Assembly: GCF_016865365.1 (NCBI RefSeq) | Contig: NZ_AP024469.1 | Span: 1,417,001-1,481,000, forward strand | From: Geobacter sp. SVR | GTDB lineage: Bacteria; Desulfobacterota; Desulfuromonadia; Geobacterales; Pseudopelobacteraceae | DNA: 64,000 bases | Reading direction: 5' to 3' | Part shown: positions 34,597-45,139 of the stretch, piece by piece | How positions within the stretch are numbered: the first letter of the stretch is position 1 | How the letters are laid out: each line of letters opens with the position of its first letter | Position numbers and translations under genes: made by a program | The notes under the pieces: generated by a model | Told to the model about the DNA's origin: nothing | Databases searched by the model: none | Seen by the model: the letters and a program-made list of their open reading frames with translations, nothing else

Positions 34597-35192
34597 TCGG
34601 TATGCTGAGGGGGACCATCGCCCATAAGTCGCCTGACCACATCATCCTCGACGTTGGGGGGGTCGGATATCGGGTGCTGATTCCGTTTTCCACCTATTAC
34701 GAACTGCCGGAAGAAGGGGGAACGGCAATCCTGCAGATCCATACCGCGGTGCGGGAGGACGCCATCCAGCTGTACGGTTTCCGCACCCGGCTGGAGAAGT
34801 CGTTCTTCCAGCTGCTGATTTCGGTCTCCGGGGTTGGCCCCAAGCTGGCGCGGGATATCCTCTCCAACATTCAGCCGGCGCCACTTTCCCAGGCTCTCGT
34901 CCAGGGAGACATTCACAAGCTTTCGTCCATTCCCGGCATCGGCAAGAAGACTGCCGAGCGTCTTGTTCTGGAGCTGAAGGAGAAGGTAGGCAAGCTCGAT
35001 ATCGGGGCCATACCGGCTGCCTGGCCTCAGGATCTGCCGCCTGCCGACGTAATGGACGACGTGGCCTCTGCGCTTCTGAACCTGGGATACAAGGAGCCGC
35101 AGGTGAAAAAGGCTCTGGGGGGAATGGATGCTTCCGGCGGGGGAACCGTGGAGGAATTGCTCAAGCAGGCTCTCAAGGTACTGATGAAATAG
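34593..35192 (+). CDS. ruvA: Holliday junction branch migration protein RuvA
   Basis: RuvA tetramers bind Holliday junctions and load the RuvB motor. The 199-residue protein begins [20 protein letters not shown], has the OB-fold region [11 protein letters not shown], two helix-hairpin-helix elements ([13 protein letters not shown] and [17 protein letters not shown]) and a C-terminal RuvB-binding helical domain. ruvB, which follows ruvA in many bacteria including relatives as I remember them, is absent: a terminator and a convergent minus-strand operon come next. ruvB must be elsewhere in the genome. Confidence 0.97.
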   Translation: MIGMLRGTIAHKSPDHIILDVGGVGYRVLIPFSTYYELPEEGGTAILQIHTAVREDAIQLYGFRTRLEKSFFQLLISVSGVGPKLARDILSNIQPAPLSQALVQGDIHKLSSIPGIGKKTAERLVLELKEKVGKLDIGAIPAAWPQDLPPADVMDDVASALLNLGYKEPQVKKALGGMDASGGGTVEELLKQALKVLMK

Positions 35193-35217
35193 CCGAAGCG
35201 AATTTGGCGCAAGAATG

Positions 35218-35253
35218 AAAAAGCGGGAGAGGCGTATTGCCTTTCCCGCTTTT
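35218..35253. terminator. Bidirectional intrinsic terminator between ruvA and lemA
   Basis: AAAAGCGGGA (35219-35228) and TCCCGCTTTT (35244-35253) pair across a short loop, flanked by A on the left and T on the right, so it can stop transcription from both converging units. Confidence 0.8.
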
Positions 35254-35279
35254 CTGTGTGGGTCTGGTTGCAGGTGCTA

Positions 35280-35864
35280 TCAGAACTTTACCGTCGGTGC
35301 CACCCGCGCCCCGGGATCTGCCTTGAACGGTTCTTTGCGCTGCAGGTGCAGGATCAGCGAATTGGTAACGGAGTTGGGGAAGGTGCGGATACTGGTGTTG
35401 AAGACCTGGACCGCCTTGTTGTAACGTTCCCGGGCCACATTAATCCGGTTTTCGGTGCCTTCAAGCTGCTTTTGCAGGTCCATGAAGTTCTGGTTGGCTT
35501 TCAGGTCGGGATATTTTTCCACCACCACCATCAGCCGGGAGAGGGCGCCGGACAATTCTCCCTGTGCCTGCTGGAACCTGTCGAGGGTGGCGGGGTTGTT
35601 GAGGATATCCTTCGAAACCTGCATCGAACCCACCTTGGCCCGCGCCTCGGTCACTGCCTTGAGAGTTTCGGCCTCATGCTTGGCATATCCCTTGACCACC
35701 TCAACCAGGTTCGGGATCAGGTCGGCACGGCGTTGGTATGCAGATTCGACATTGCCCCAGGCGGCAATCACCGACTCTTCATTGGATTGCATCGTGTTGT
35801 AGCCGCAGCCAGGCAACAGTGCCAGCAGCAAAAGCAGGTGCAGGTTCTTCAGAAAAAGGTTCAT
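35280..35864 (-). CDS. lemA: LemA-family lipoprotein
   Basis: A 194-residue lipoprotein: LLLLLALLPGC gives a lipobox with Cys at about residue 18. The mature helical domain has the LemA features NLVEVVKGYAKHEAETLKAV, ARAKVG, QAQGELSGALSRLMVVVEKYPDLKANQNF and ENRINVARERYNKAV. LemA proteins form long helical bundles; their biochemical role is not settled. ATG at 35864 behind AAGGAGGAA overlaps the upstream gene's stop in ATGA. Last gene of a four-gene chain (36903-37538, 36163-36906, 35861-36166). Confidence 0.94.
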   Translation of the reverse strand: MNLFLKNLHLLLLLALLPGCGYNTMQSNEESVIAAWGNVESAYQRRADLIPNLVEVVKGYAKHEAETLKAVTEARAKVGSMQVSKDILNNPATLDRFQQAQGELSGALSRLMVVVEKYPDLKANQNFMDLQKQLEGTENRINVARERYNKAVQVFNTSIRTFPNSVTNSLILHLQRKEPFKADPGARVAPTVKF

Positions 35865-36166
35865 GGCGATTCCTCCTTTTGGTAAAGGCTGATGTATCCG
35901 GTTTCGGATTCCGTTTTGCGGTAGTGCAGCTTCAATCCGGTCAGCAGGATGTTGCAGACCAGCGGAATAATGTTGGCCAGGATCAGCGGCAGGTCGTGAA
36001 TCAGTATGCCGTACAGCATCCAGAGACCGACGCCGCATGCCAGCAGCAATGGCTGCCAGATGGAGATATCTCTGGCATGGCGGGTCCGTAGGGTCTTGAT
36101 TACCTGCGGAATGGCGGCGACACTGGTCAGGGTGCCGGCCAGCAGGCCGATCTGGGTCGGGTTCAT
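35861..36166 (-). CDS. SemiSWEET-type sugar transporter-like protein
   Basis: A 101-residue membrane protein with three helices (about 4-24, 38-58, 62-82). AAIPQVIKTLRTRHARDIS holds the PQ-loop motif of the MtN3/SWEET family, and bacterial SemiSWEETs of this size dimerise to form a sugar facilitator. The mature sequence LMLYGILIHDLPLILANIIPL resembles the conserved helix 2-3 region. It overlaps the genes on both sides by four bases (ATGA), so it is tightly coupled with the methyltransferase upstream and lemA downstream. Substrate unknown; the link with its neighbours is unexplained. Confidence 0.86.
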   Translation of the reverse strand: MNPTQIGLLAGTLTSVAAIPQVIKTLRTRHARDISIWQPLLLACGVGLWMLYGILIHDLPLILANIIPLVCNILLTGLKLHYRKTESETGYISLYQKEESP

Positions 36167-36906
36167 GAGCTTTTCCTGCCGTCGAAATTGGCAGTGGCCC
36201 AGTCGATTTGCGTCAACATGCCCCGCAGAATGGCGACTTCGCGGTTGTCCAAGGTAGCCCGGAAAAGGATTCTGCGCATGGACCGCATGATATGAGCAGG
36301 ATTCTGTTCATTGAGGAAACCGATCTTCTGCAGGCAGGCGTCCAACTGGCCGAACAACGATTCCATCTGCTGCGAGGTGGCCACCTGCTCCAGTCTGCCT
36401 CCGCCGGGAGATGCAGCTACCTTGCCCAACTCGTAACAGAAGACGAGCACGGCTTGGGACAGGTTGAGGGAGCCGTATTCGGCGGCTGAGGGAATGGTTG
36501 CATGCCAGCGGCAGAGAGAGAGTTCATCGGTGGTCAGCCCGCTGTCCTCCCGGCCGAAAACGATGGCGGCGGGAGAGCCGGGGATGATATTCTCGTTGAA
36601 CAGGGTGGCAACCTCCACGGGTGAGAGGATTTCCTGACGATACTTGCCGTGCCGTCTGGTGGTGCCGACAGTCAGGGCGCAGTCGGCCAGGGCGGAGGCC
36701 AGGTCATCGTACACTTCGGCCCGCTCCAGCAGATCTCTGGCAGAAACCGCGAATTTCAGCGATTCGGGATGAAACCGGTCGCATCCTTTGACAAGCCGCA
36801 GGCGAGTCAGGCCCATGTTTTTCATTGCCCGGCAGACCATGCCTATGTTGCCGGGAGACTGCGGTTCAACCAGGACGATGGTTACGTGTTCGTTTATTCC
36901 GTTCAC
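36163..36906 (-). CDS. trmJ: TrmJ-like SPOUT RNA methyltransferase
   Basis: A 247-residue RNA 2'-O-methyltransferase of the TrmH/TrmJ group (SPOUT knot). Typical pieces: VTIVLVEPQSPGNIGMVCRA near the start, IVFGREDSGLTTDEL and IPSAAEYGSLNLSQAV, which form the AdoMet knot; the C-terminal extension (after about residue 170) matches TrmJ rather than short TrmL-type enzymes. TrmJ modifies position 32 of several tRNAs. The start is a GTG at 36906 in a GTGA overlap with the dedA stop. A longer frame upstream runs through dedA in another frame and is not real. Confidence 0.88.
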   Translation of the reverse strand: MNGINEHVTIVLVEPQSPGNIGMVCRAMKNMGLTRLRLVKGCDRFHPESLKFAVSARDLLERAEVYDDLASALADCALTVGTTRRHGKYRQEILSPVEVATLFNENIIPGSPAAIVFGREDSGLTTDELSLCRWHATIPSAAEYGSLNLSQAVLVFCYELGKVAASPGGGRLEQVATSQQMESLFGQLDACLQKIGFLNEQNPAHIMRSMRRILFRATLDNREVAILRGMLTQIDWATANFDGRKSS

Positions 36907-37538
36907 TGCTTCTGACTCCGTTCGGCCCGGGCCGCGCGCATTCTGGCGAGCCGATTCCGGGCCGGTTTTTTGAGATTCCAGGCATGATACAGGTGCAACA
37001 GCCACGCCACCACCACGAAACCGATCAGTGCCAGCATCAGGTAATGTTCGTACTTGCCGACATCGTCCAGAAAGAGTGTGGCGCTCTTCCCGAAAAGATA
37101 ACCTGCCAAGGAAAAGACGATAGCCCATGAAAGGGCACTGACCAGGTTTATCCAGAGAAAGGTGACGGGTGGCAGACTTGTTACACCGAGGATGATCGGG
37201 AGCACAATCCGGAAACCGTAGGTGTACCGGGAGATGAAGGCCACATACGCGCCATATTTTTCGATCAGGCGCAGCGCTTCGCGGAATTTTCTGGCAATCG
37301 TGTGAAAACGCCGCAACAGGGCTTTGCCCCTGTAGTAGCCCAGATAGAAATAGACCTGGTCTCCCAGAAATGAGCCGACAAAAGCGGTGAGAATGACGCC
37401 CCTGACGTCCAGGTACCCCTGAAACGCCAGAAAACCTGCCATGATCAGAATGGCTTCACCCTCGAGAAACGTACCGATGAACAGCACCCAGTACCCATGG
37501 AGCTCGAGATATTCTCTGAGGAATTGCTGTAAGTGCAT
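36903..37538 (-). CDS. DedA-family membrane protein
   Basis: A 211-residue inner-membrane protein of the DedA family, members of which have been linked to lipid flipping and membrane potential. FIGTFLEGEAILIMAGFLAF and the conserved FVGSFLGDQVYFYLGYYRG are followed by SRYTYGFRIVLPIILGV, the re-entrant-loop region. Five or so hydrophobic segments, and a basic tail ending in RAERSQKQ. ATG at 37538 with GAGGACAACC is preferred over the ATG at 37550. First gene of the four-gene chain with trmJ, SemiSWEET and lemA. Confidence 0.92.
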   Translation of the reverse strand: MHLQQFLREYLELHGYWVLFIGTFLEGEAILIMAGFLAFQGYLDVRGVILTAFVGSFLGDQVYFYLGYYRGKALLRRFHTIARKFREALRLIEKYGAYVAFISRYTYGFRIVLPIILGVTSLPPVTFLWINLVSALSWAIVFSLAGYLFGKSATLFLDDVGKYEHYLMLALIGFVVVAWLLHLYHAWNLKKPARNRLARMRAARAERSQKQ

Positions 37539-37842
37539 GGTTGTCCTCATTGATCAGGAGAGTGGTCTGGTGCGTCAACCGGATATGAAGACCGGCGTGA
37601 TCGGATGGGCCGTTTCAGCCGGCTGTGATGGGCGTTGCGTGCTTCGAAATGATTTGACCCCTTGAACTCTTTAGCCTAATGTATTTTCCGGGTCATGTCA
37701 AAAACATTGAAGGCAGATATTAGTGGCTCTCTGTGTGAAATGGCAGCAAAAACAGTAGGTTGTTGTCGGGATGCCATGTGCGGATATCGAGCGTGACAGC
37801 GGATGCCGCGTCATCGCCATGGCGTGAAAGGATGCAGCAGGA
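37539..37842. other. Divergent intergenic region, nothing identified
   Basis: About 300 bases between the dedA operon and the TPR-protein gene. No strong hairpin, promoter pair with good spacing, RNA gene or reading frame with a ribosome site was found, although the promoters of both divergent units must be here. Confidence 0.4.
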
Positions 37843-39675
37843 GTGAGCTCAAAGAAGGACAAGCTGATAGAAGAGGCTCAGCGCCTGGCCCTTCGCGGCC
37901 AGATTGATAGGGCCATCCGGGCGTACGAAGAGGTGATTGCTCTGGATCCCGCCGCCGTCAACCAGCGTCAGAAACTGGCGGAACTGCTCGTCAAGGCTGG
38001 GCGCGTCGAGGAGGCCAGGAGAGAGTTCGAAACCATCGGCAATACCTACTCCGCTAGCGGGTTTTATCTGAAGGCCATCTCCGTCTTCAAAAGGTTGCAG
38101 GTCATGTTCCCGGATGACGTCGCCATCACCCTAAATCTTGCCGGGATCAACGAAAAACAGGGTCTGGTGGGGAATGCCCTGGCTGAATACAAGCGGGCGT
38201 ACGACCATTACGAAAAAGCATCAGCCACGGCAGAAGCGCTGAACATCCTCGACAGGATGCAGCAGGTGGACAAGCAGAATGCCGGCATAAAGCTTAAACT
38301 GGCCGAAGCATGGTATCAAGCGGGCGAAAGGGAGCGCTCCTACGAGGTGTTCTTCCGCCTGGCCGGTCAACTCCAGGAACAGGGAGACCCTGCCGCCGTG
38401 GGCCGGCTCGATGCACGCGTCCGGCAGCTCTTTCCCGATAAAACCGACTTCATGCTGGAGGTACTGGCCCACCAGGTGAGCGAAGGCAATGGTGCCGGTG
38501 CAATAAACTCCCTTCAGGCCCTGCTGCGCGGGAATCCGCTCGATAAACGGGTCTGGGAGCTGATCCTGGCGGCGTACCAAAAGCTGAACCGGCAACAGTA
38601 TCTTAAGGCGGCCTGTCAGCATTATCTCAAGTTGTTCCCCAAGGAACTGTCGGCCCGAAAGTGGATGCTGGACTGCCTCGTTGCCGAGGGGGATGTGGAC
38701 GGTGCTCTGGCCTTTCTCGAACGGTGCGAATCGGAATTCATCGTGGGATCGTCCGTCGATTTTCTGGTGGCGCTTTATACGGGCCTTGACCAGATCAGGC
38801 CATCGGACATCCGCATCCTGAAGGGGTTGCAGCGTGCGCATCTGGCCTCCGGCGATAGCGACAAGGCCTCAGCCATAGCGCTTGCAATCGCCTCCCTGAG
38901 TCCGGTTTCCGAGGAAGAACGTCCGGGCGGACAGGCGGTCAGCCGGCCGGGCAACGATATATCGCAGCAGCAGACAGGCGTCCACGCGGGTTTTTCAACG
39001 ACTGAGACCTGCTCCGCCGGGAAACGCAGTGCTACGGATGACTCTCCCGAAACAGGTTCCTTAACGTGGGAGCCTTGTGATGCTGAGACAGGGATGGAGG
39101 TCGAAATCGAAATCGAGCTCGATGAAAATTTCGACTTCGATTCGCTCGGCCCGGAACCGGCGCCGGATCTGGCACCAGATATCCATTGGCTGGATCCGGT
39201 CGATGAGATCTTCACTACGGCGATTGCTTCCCGGCGCAGCGTCAAATTCGGAAGCATCTTGGAAACATCGGACGCTCAAACCCATTACGACCTGGGAGTG
39301 GCTTTCAAGGAGATGGGACTCTACGATGAGGCCATCAGTGAATTCAGGCAGGCTGCCGAAGATCCCGTCCGGAGACTTGACTGTTTCGTGCTGCAGGGCG
39401 CGTGCCTGCGCCATAAAGGGGACGCACCCAACGCCGAAATTCTTCTGCGTTCGCTTCTGAAGCCTGAAGCCGGCCCGGAAGCGACCTGTCTCATAAAATA
39501 TGAATTGGCTCTGGCGTGCGAGGCGGTCGGCAAGAGTGATGAGGCCGGGAGACTTCTGGCTGATATCGACGCCACCAATCCCGGTTTCCGCGATACCCGT
39601 TTACGTCCTGACATGAGCGGAGTCGATTCGCTCGATTTTTCCGATGAAGATCTGCGGAACTTCGAAATCGGCTGA
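37843..39675 (+). CDS. TPR-repeat protein
   Basis: A 610-residue, apparently cytoplasmic protein with tetratricopeptide repeats over the first 350 residues (e.g. GQIDRAIRAYEEVIALDPAA; GFYLKAISVFKRLQVMFPDD; GLVGNALAEYKRAYDHYEKA), a low-complexity acidic middle (about 360-460, with VEIEIELDENFDFDS) and more TPRs at the end (THYDLGVAFKEMGLYDEAI). TPRs are protein-interaction modules, so it is a scaffold or assembly factor of unknown partner. GTG start at 37843. Its TGA directly abuts the stop of the convergent TonB-like gene, with no base between. Confidence 0.85.
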   Translation: MSSKKDKLIEEAQRLALRGQIDRAIRAYEEVIALDPAAVNQRQKLAELLVKAGRVEEARREFETIGNTYSASGFYLKAISVFKRLQVMFPDDVAITLNLAGINEKQGLVGNALAEYKRAYDHYEKASATAEALNILDRMQQVDKQNAGIKLKLAEAWYQAGERERSYEVFFRLAGQLQEQGDPAAVGRLDARVRQLFPDKTDFMLEVLAHQVSEGNGAGAINSLQALLRGNPLDKRVWELILAAYQKLNRQQYLKAACQHYLKLFPKELSARKWMLDCLVAEGDVDGALAFLERCESEFIVGSSVDFLVALYTGLDQIRPSDIRILKGLQRAHLASGDSDKASAIALAIASLSPVSEEERPGGQAVSRPGNDISQQQTGVHAGFSTTETCSAGKRSATDDSPETGSLTWEPCDAETGMEVEIEIELDENFDFDSLGPEPAPDLAPDIHWLDPVDEIFTTAIASRRSVKFGSILETSDAQTHYDLGVAFKEMGLYDEAISEFRQAAEDPVRRLDCFVLQGACLRHKGDAPNAEILLRSLLKPEAGPEATCLIKYELALACEAVGKSDEAGRLLADIDATNPGFRDTRLRPDMSGVDSLDFSDEDLRNFEIG

Positions 39676-40482
39676 TTACCGCATGTCGCTTATCTGAAAA
39701 AGTTTCGAGGGGGCAGTCAGGCGCAGGGGCGCCCGGAACTGCTCCAGCTCGTATTTGGCAGGCAGGGGCGGATAGGGAGCCCCCTCGGTCAGTACCTCGA
39801 TGATGGCCTGATTCACTTCCCGGGAACCGCTCTGTCTGGCAAGCCGCACGTCACGCAGGCTTCCGTCCTTCCCGATCAGTATTTCCACGATGCCTTCCTG
39901 CCGCGCCGATTCTCTGAGTGTTTCCGCTTTCTGCCACCAGAGAGCGTTGATATGCTCCAGCAGATTGAAATAGTACTCGCGGATGTCATCCCGTAGTGAT
40001 TTGCCCTCACCGATACTGCTGAAATGCCCGCTTGCCATGCCCCACCCCAGGTTGTTCCGCGAAAAATCCTTCTGCGTCGTTTCGGCGGGTGCGCTTTCCG
40101 CTTCAACCACCGGCTGATTGTGCGGTGTCTGCTGCGGTATTTCGGCATCTTCACGGATCGCTGCAGGTGCATCAGGCGCGGCACCAGCAGGCGAAGACTG
40201 TGAAGGCTGCGAAGGCAGCTCAGCCAGGTCCACGAACAGTTGCACGTTTCCTACCGGTCCGGGCATTGCCAGCACCAGCAGTGCCAGCAGGCAGGCTCCG
40301 GCGTGCATCACAAGGGAAGCGGCCAGACACTGTCCGAAGATGACAGGTCGTGGGGATGTAGAGGCGGGGGATTGGAACAAGGGCGGGGAATCCTTTTTTA
40401 ATGTGATTTGAACATGAGCTGCTGAAAACAGGAGACCGTTCAAAAGTCTACCACTTTTTAGAGCGGCTGCAATTCGCCCCAC
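39676..40482 (-). CDS. TonB/TolA-like energy transducer
   Basis: Up to 268 residues with one transmembrane helix (about 52-75, CLAASLVMHAGACLLALLVL), a Pro/Ala/Glu-rich periplasmic stretch, and a C-terminal TonB-type domain (about 175-255): GIVEILIGKDGSLRDVRLARQ followed by SGSREVNQAIIEVL and the ending PYPPLPA. Such proteins couple the proton motive force to outer-membrane processes, or act as TolA-like linkers. No ExbB/ExbD genes are nearby. The start is uncertain: GTG at 40482 opens the frame but no ATG precedes the membrane helix and ribosome sites are poor; TTG at 40443 is another option. Confidence 0.78.
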   Translation of the reverse strand: MGRIAAALKSGRLLNGLLFSAAHVQITLKKDSPPLFQSPASTSPRPVIFGQCLAASLVMHAGACLLALLVLAMPGPVGNVQLFVDLAELPSQPSQSSPAGAAPDAPAAIREDAEIPQQTPHNQPVVEAESAPAETTQKDFSRNNLGWGMASGHFSSIGEGKSLRDDIREYYFNLLEHINALWWQKAETLRESARQEGIVEILIGKDGSLRDVRLARQSGSREVNQAIIEVLTEGAPYPPLPAKYELEQFRAPLRLTAPSKLFQISDMR

Positions 40483-40576
40483 TTTTTCAGGATATCAATT
40501 TTGTCGGTGAGGTGAGGAGCGTTCCGGAGAGGTTGTGAGAGGTACGGGAGGTGTGAAATGGTGGGGCGGGGCGGTC

Positions 40577-40613
40577 AAAAAACAAGGGGGCGGCTGCTAT
40601 GCCGACCCCCTTG
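40577..40613 (-). terminator. Intrinsic terminator of the malic enzyme gene
   Basis: CAAGGGGG and CCCCCTTG (40583-40590, 40606-40613), with CGGC/GCCG inside, form a long stem. On the minus strand it is followed by TTTTTT (40582-40577), 34 bases after the maeB stop. Confidence 0.85.
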
Positions 40614-40646
40614 CCCGGAGTTGATGAGTGGTGTGATCAGGCGGTA

Positions 40647-42896
<2,250 letters not shown>

Positions 42897-43096
42897 TACT
42901 TCCTCCGTATTTAGTGATATTGAAAAAAACAGGGTTGTTGTCAAACAAACTTTACTCTAATTGAAAAACAATAGTCTGCAACCGCCATGATTGTCAAGCA
43001 GTTAATAATCAGGGTATTATTTTATACCGAAGGGTTTCGTCCCTTGTGTAACGGTGTTGTATGGCTTGTCCCGGCCAGGCTGGCCAAGGGGGTAAA

Positions 43097-43576
43097 ATGG
43101 AAAGGATTTGGGCGCCCTGGCGTATGTCCTACGTCCGCTCCGAAGAGCCGAAAGATGGTTGCCCACTATGCCGGGCCAGGGACACGCTGGATGACCGGGA
43201 GCACCTGGTGCTGGCGCGGACAGGGCATTCCCTTCTGATGCTGAATCGCTTTCCCTATGCACCCGGGCATCTCATGGTTGCCCCTGTGCGCCACATCGAC
43301 GAGCCGGATGACCTGAACAAGACGGAAATTCTGGATTTGATGCGAAGTGTCAGACGTGCGCGTGCCGCTCTGCGGCAGACGGCCCGTCCGGATGGGTTCA
43401 ATATCGGAATGAATCTGGGACGATCCGCCGGAGCAGGGATTGCGGATCACCTGCATATTCATATCGTGCCCCGCTGGCATGGAGATACCAACTATATGCC
43501 GATCATCGCCGGAGTGCGGGTTATTCCGGAGGGCTTATTGGAAACCTACGATACTCTTCTGTCAAAACTGACCTGA
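43097..43576 (+). CDS. HIT-family nucleotide hydrolase/phosphorylase
   Basis: A 159-residue protein of the histidine-triad superfamily, with DHLHIHIVPRW as the HxHxH catalytic motif (about residues 115-125) and an N-terminal CPLC pair that may bind zinc. The start MERIWAPWRMSYV is characteristic of the bacterial branch near diadenosine tetraphosphate (Ap4A) phosphorylases, so likely substrates are dinucleoside polyphosphates or AMP adducts. ATG at 43097 follows AAGGGGG. It is followed by the ROK kinase gene, 103 bases on, on the same strand. Confidence 0.9.
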   Translation: MERIWAPWRMSYVRSEEPKDGCPLCRARDTLDDREHLVLARTGHSLLMLNRFPYAPGHLMVAPVRHIDEPDDLNKTEILDLMRSVRRARAALRQTARPDGFNIGMNLGRSAGAGIADHLHIHIVPRWHGDTNYMPIIAGVRVIPEGLLETYDTLLSKLT

Positions 43577-43679
43577 ATCGGCGGGACGGTACTGCGAAGC
43601 ACCCGGGGCGGGGCGGAGGCGGCCTTTTAGGCGGCGTGAAGATACCACTGATTCGGGATTAATGAAAGGGCAAGCCGCG

Positions 43680-44669
43680 ATGAACGAACTTTTGATCGGT
43701 ATCGACATAGGGGGCACAAATCTCCGTTTTGCCCTGATCGACAGGGATGGGAAAATTATCTGCCGCACCCGCACGAGCAGTTGTATCGACCAGGGGCGGG
43801 ACGCCTTTTGCGGACGTCTGCTGGCCGGCATCTCGGAGTTACGCAGCCAAGCACACCTGCGGGGTGCATCGGTTGCCGGGATCGGTGTCGGCGTGCCGGG
43901 GCTGGTTGGCAGCGGCGGACTGATTCATGCTTCGGTCAATATGCGTCCGCTGGATGGCTTCAATCTGTCGAGCTACCTCGAGGAAAAGACCGGTATCCGG
44001 GCGATGTGCGGCAATGACGCCAATCTGATCGCCCTGGGGGAATGTATCTATGGAGCGGGCCGCGGCATGAAATCCATCATTGTGATCACTGTCGGCACCG
44101 GCCTGGGGAGCGGTCTGGTCCTGGAGGGTCGCCTCTGGACTGGCGCCGGCGGCTTTGCATCCGAATTCGGACATGTGACCGTTGAACCGGATGGTCTTGT
44201 CTGTCCGTGCGGCAACACCGGCTGTCTTGAACAATACGTTTCCGCCCCGGCAATCGTCCGCGCCGCCCGAACACTGCTTCCGGCCGGGGTGCAGGCACAG
44301 AACGGCGACAGTCTGGATGCGGCCGCAGTCGCAACATTGGCCCGGCAGGGGGAGTCTGCCGCTCTGGCCGCCTTTCATCAGGCAGGGCGTTACCTCGGAA
44401 TAGCCGTGGCCTCCCTGGTAAACACGCTGAACCTCGAGGCCGCCGTCATTGGCGGTGGTGTGGCTGCCAGTTACGATTTGCTGCTGCCCTCCCTGCGCAA
44501 GGAGGTCGACCGGCGCTGCTTCACGCAAATGTCCGGGAGTTTTGCCGTCATGGCCGGGGAGCTGGGAGACGATGCCGGACTTCTGGGAGGGGCTGCGCTG
44601 GTGCAGACCTCCATGGATCAGACGCGCCGGTCTATTTTACAAACCGGTCCGAGCATGGGGAGCTCATGA
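43680..44669 (+). CDS. ROK-family sugar kinase (glucokinase-like)
   Basis: A 329-residue kinase that phosphorylates a hexose, most likely glucose. LIGIDIGGTNLRFALID is the phosphate-1 ATP motif; GNDANLIALGE holds the catalytic Asp; TVGTGLGSGLVLEGRLW and FASEFGHVTV are sugar-contact regions; and CPCGNTGCLEQYVS is the ROK zinc signature. No N-terminal DNA-binding domain is present, so it is an enzyme rather than a NagC-type repressor. ATG at 43680 fits the family start; an ATG at 43662 adds six residues. With phosphofructokinase in the same window it fits a glycolytic role, but a different hexose is possible. Confidence 0.9.
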   Translation: MNELLIGIDIGGTNLRFALIDRDGKIICRTRTSSCIDQGRDAFCGRLLAGISELRSQAHLRGASVAGIGVGVPGLVGSGGLIHASVNMRPLDGFNLSSYLEEKTGIRAMCGNDANLIALGECIYGAGRGMKSIIVITVGTGLGSGLVLEGRLWTGAGGFASEFGHVTVEPDGLVCPCGNTGCLEQYVSAPAIVRAARTLLPAGVQAQNGDSLDAAAVATLARQGESAALAAFHQAGRYLGIAVASLVNTLNLEAAVIGGGVAASYDLLLPSLRKEVDRRCFTQMSGSFAVMAGELGDDAGLLGGAALVQTSMDQTRRSILQTGPSMGSS

Positions 44670-44724
44670 TCGTATGCGGCCACATCTGCCGGATTGCAGC
44701 GGAAGGCATCGCCTGAAGGATACG

Positions 44725-44753
44725 TTGACTTTGCGGCAGTGATTCTTTATTGT
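44725..44753 (+). promoter_or_regulatory. Putative sigma-70 promoter upstream of the HDOD pair
   Basis: TTGACT (44725-44730) and TATTGT (44748-44753) with a 17-base spacer, about 48 bases before the ATG at 44801. Confidence 0.45.
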
Positions 44754-44800
44754 TTTGATCAATTGTAGAATACGGGGTTGTTCGAGACGGAGCAGAATAC

Positions 44801-45139
44801 ATGCAAAAAATCCCTCTGATGGTTGCCGAAGCCGGGATGGTTTTGGCCCGTGATGTTTTTCGCAGCGACAACCTATTCGGTATGCCGATCTGCGGCAAGG
44901 GCACGGTACTGACCGACTCCCTGATAACGCGCCTGGATCACATGGACGTGAAGTCGATCTGTGTTGAGGGACATCCGGTGTGGCTCGATGGTGATCGCCC
45001 CCTTGATGAGATGCTGCGCGACCTCGATCGCCGCTTTGAAAAAGTACGTCAGGATCCTCTGACCAGCAAACTTTACGAAATTCACGCCAGCTATCTGAAA
45101 AATTCAATGGGAGAGTACGGTGGGCGAAAAGCGGAGTGA
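44801..45139 (+). CDS. Small protein of unknown function paired with HDOD
   Basis: A 112-residue soluble protein with no motif I recognise. PLMVAEAGMVLARDVFRSDN at the N terminus is similar in style to the segment preceding HD-GYP or HDOD domains in multi-domain regulators, where AGMVLARDV or similar often occurs, followed by TVLTDSLITRLDHM and a helical C terminus. The last 20 bases overlap the start of the HDOD gene, so the two are probably made together and may form one functional unit that has been split into two genes. ATG at 44801; a promoter precedes it. Confidence 0.72.
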   Translation: MQKIPLMVAEAGMVLARDVFRSDNLFGMPICGKGTVLTDSLITRLDHMDVKSICVEGHPVWLDGDRPLDEMLRDLDRRFEKVRQDPLTSKLYEIHASYLKNSMGEYGGRKAE

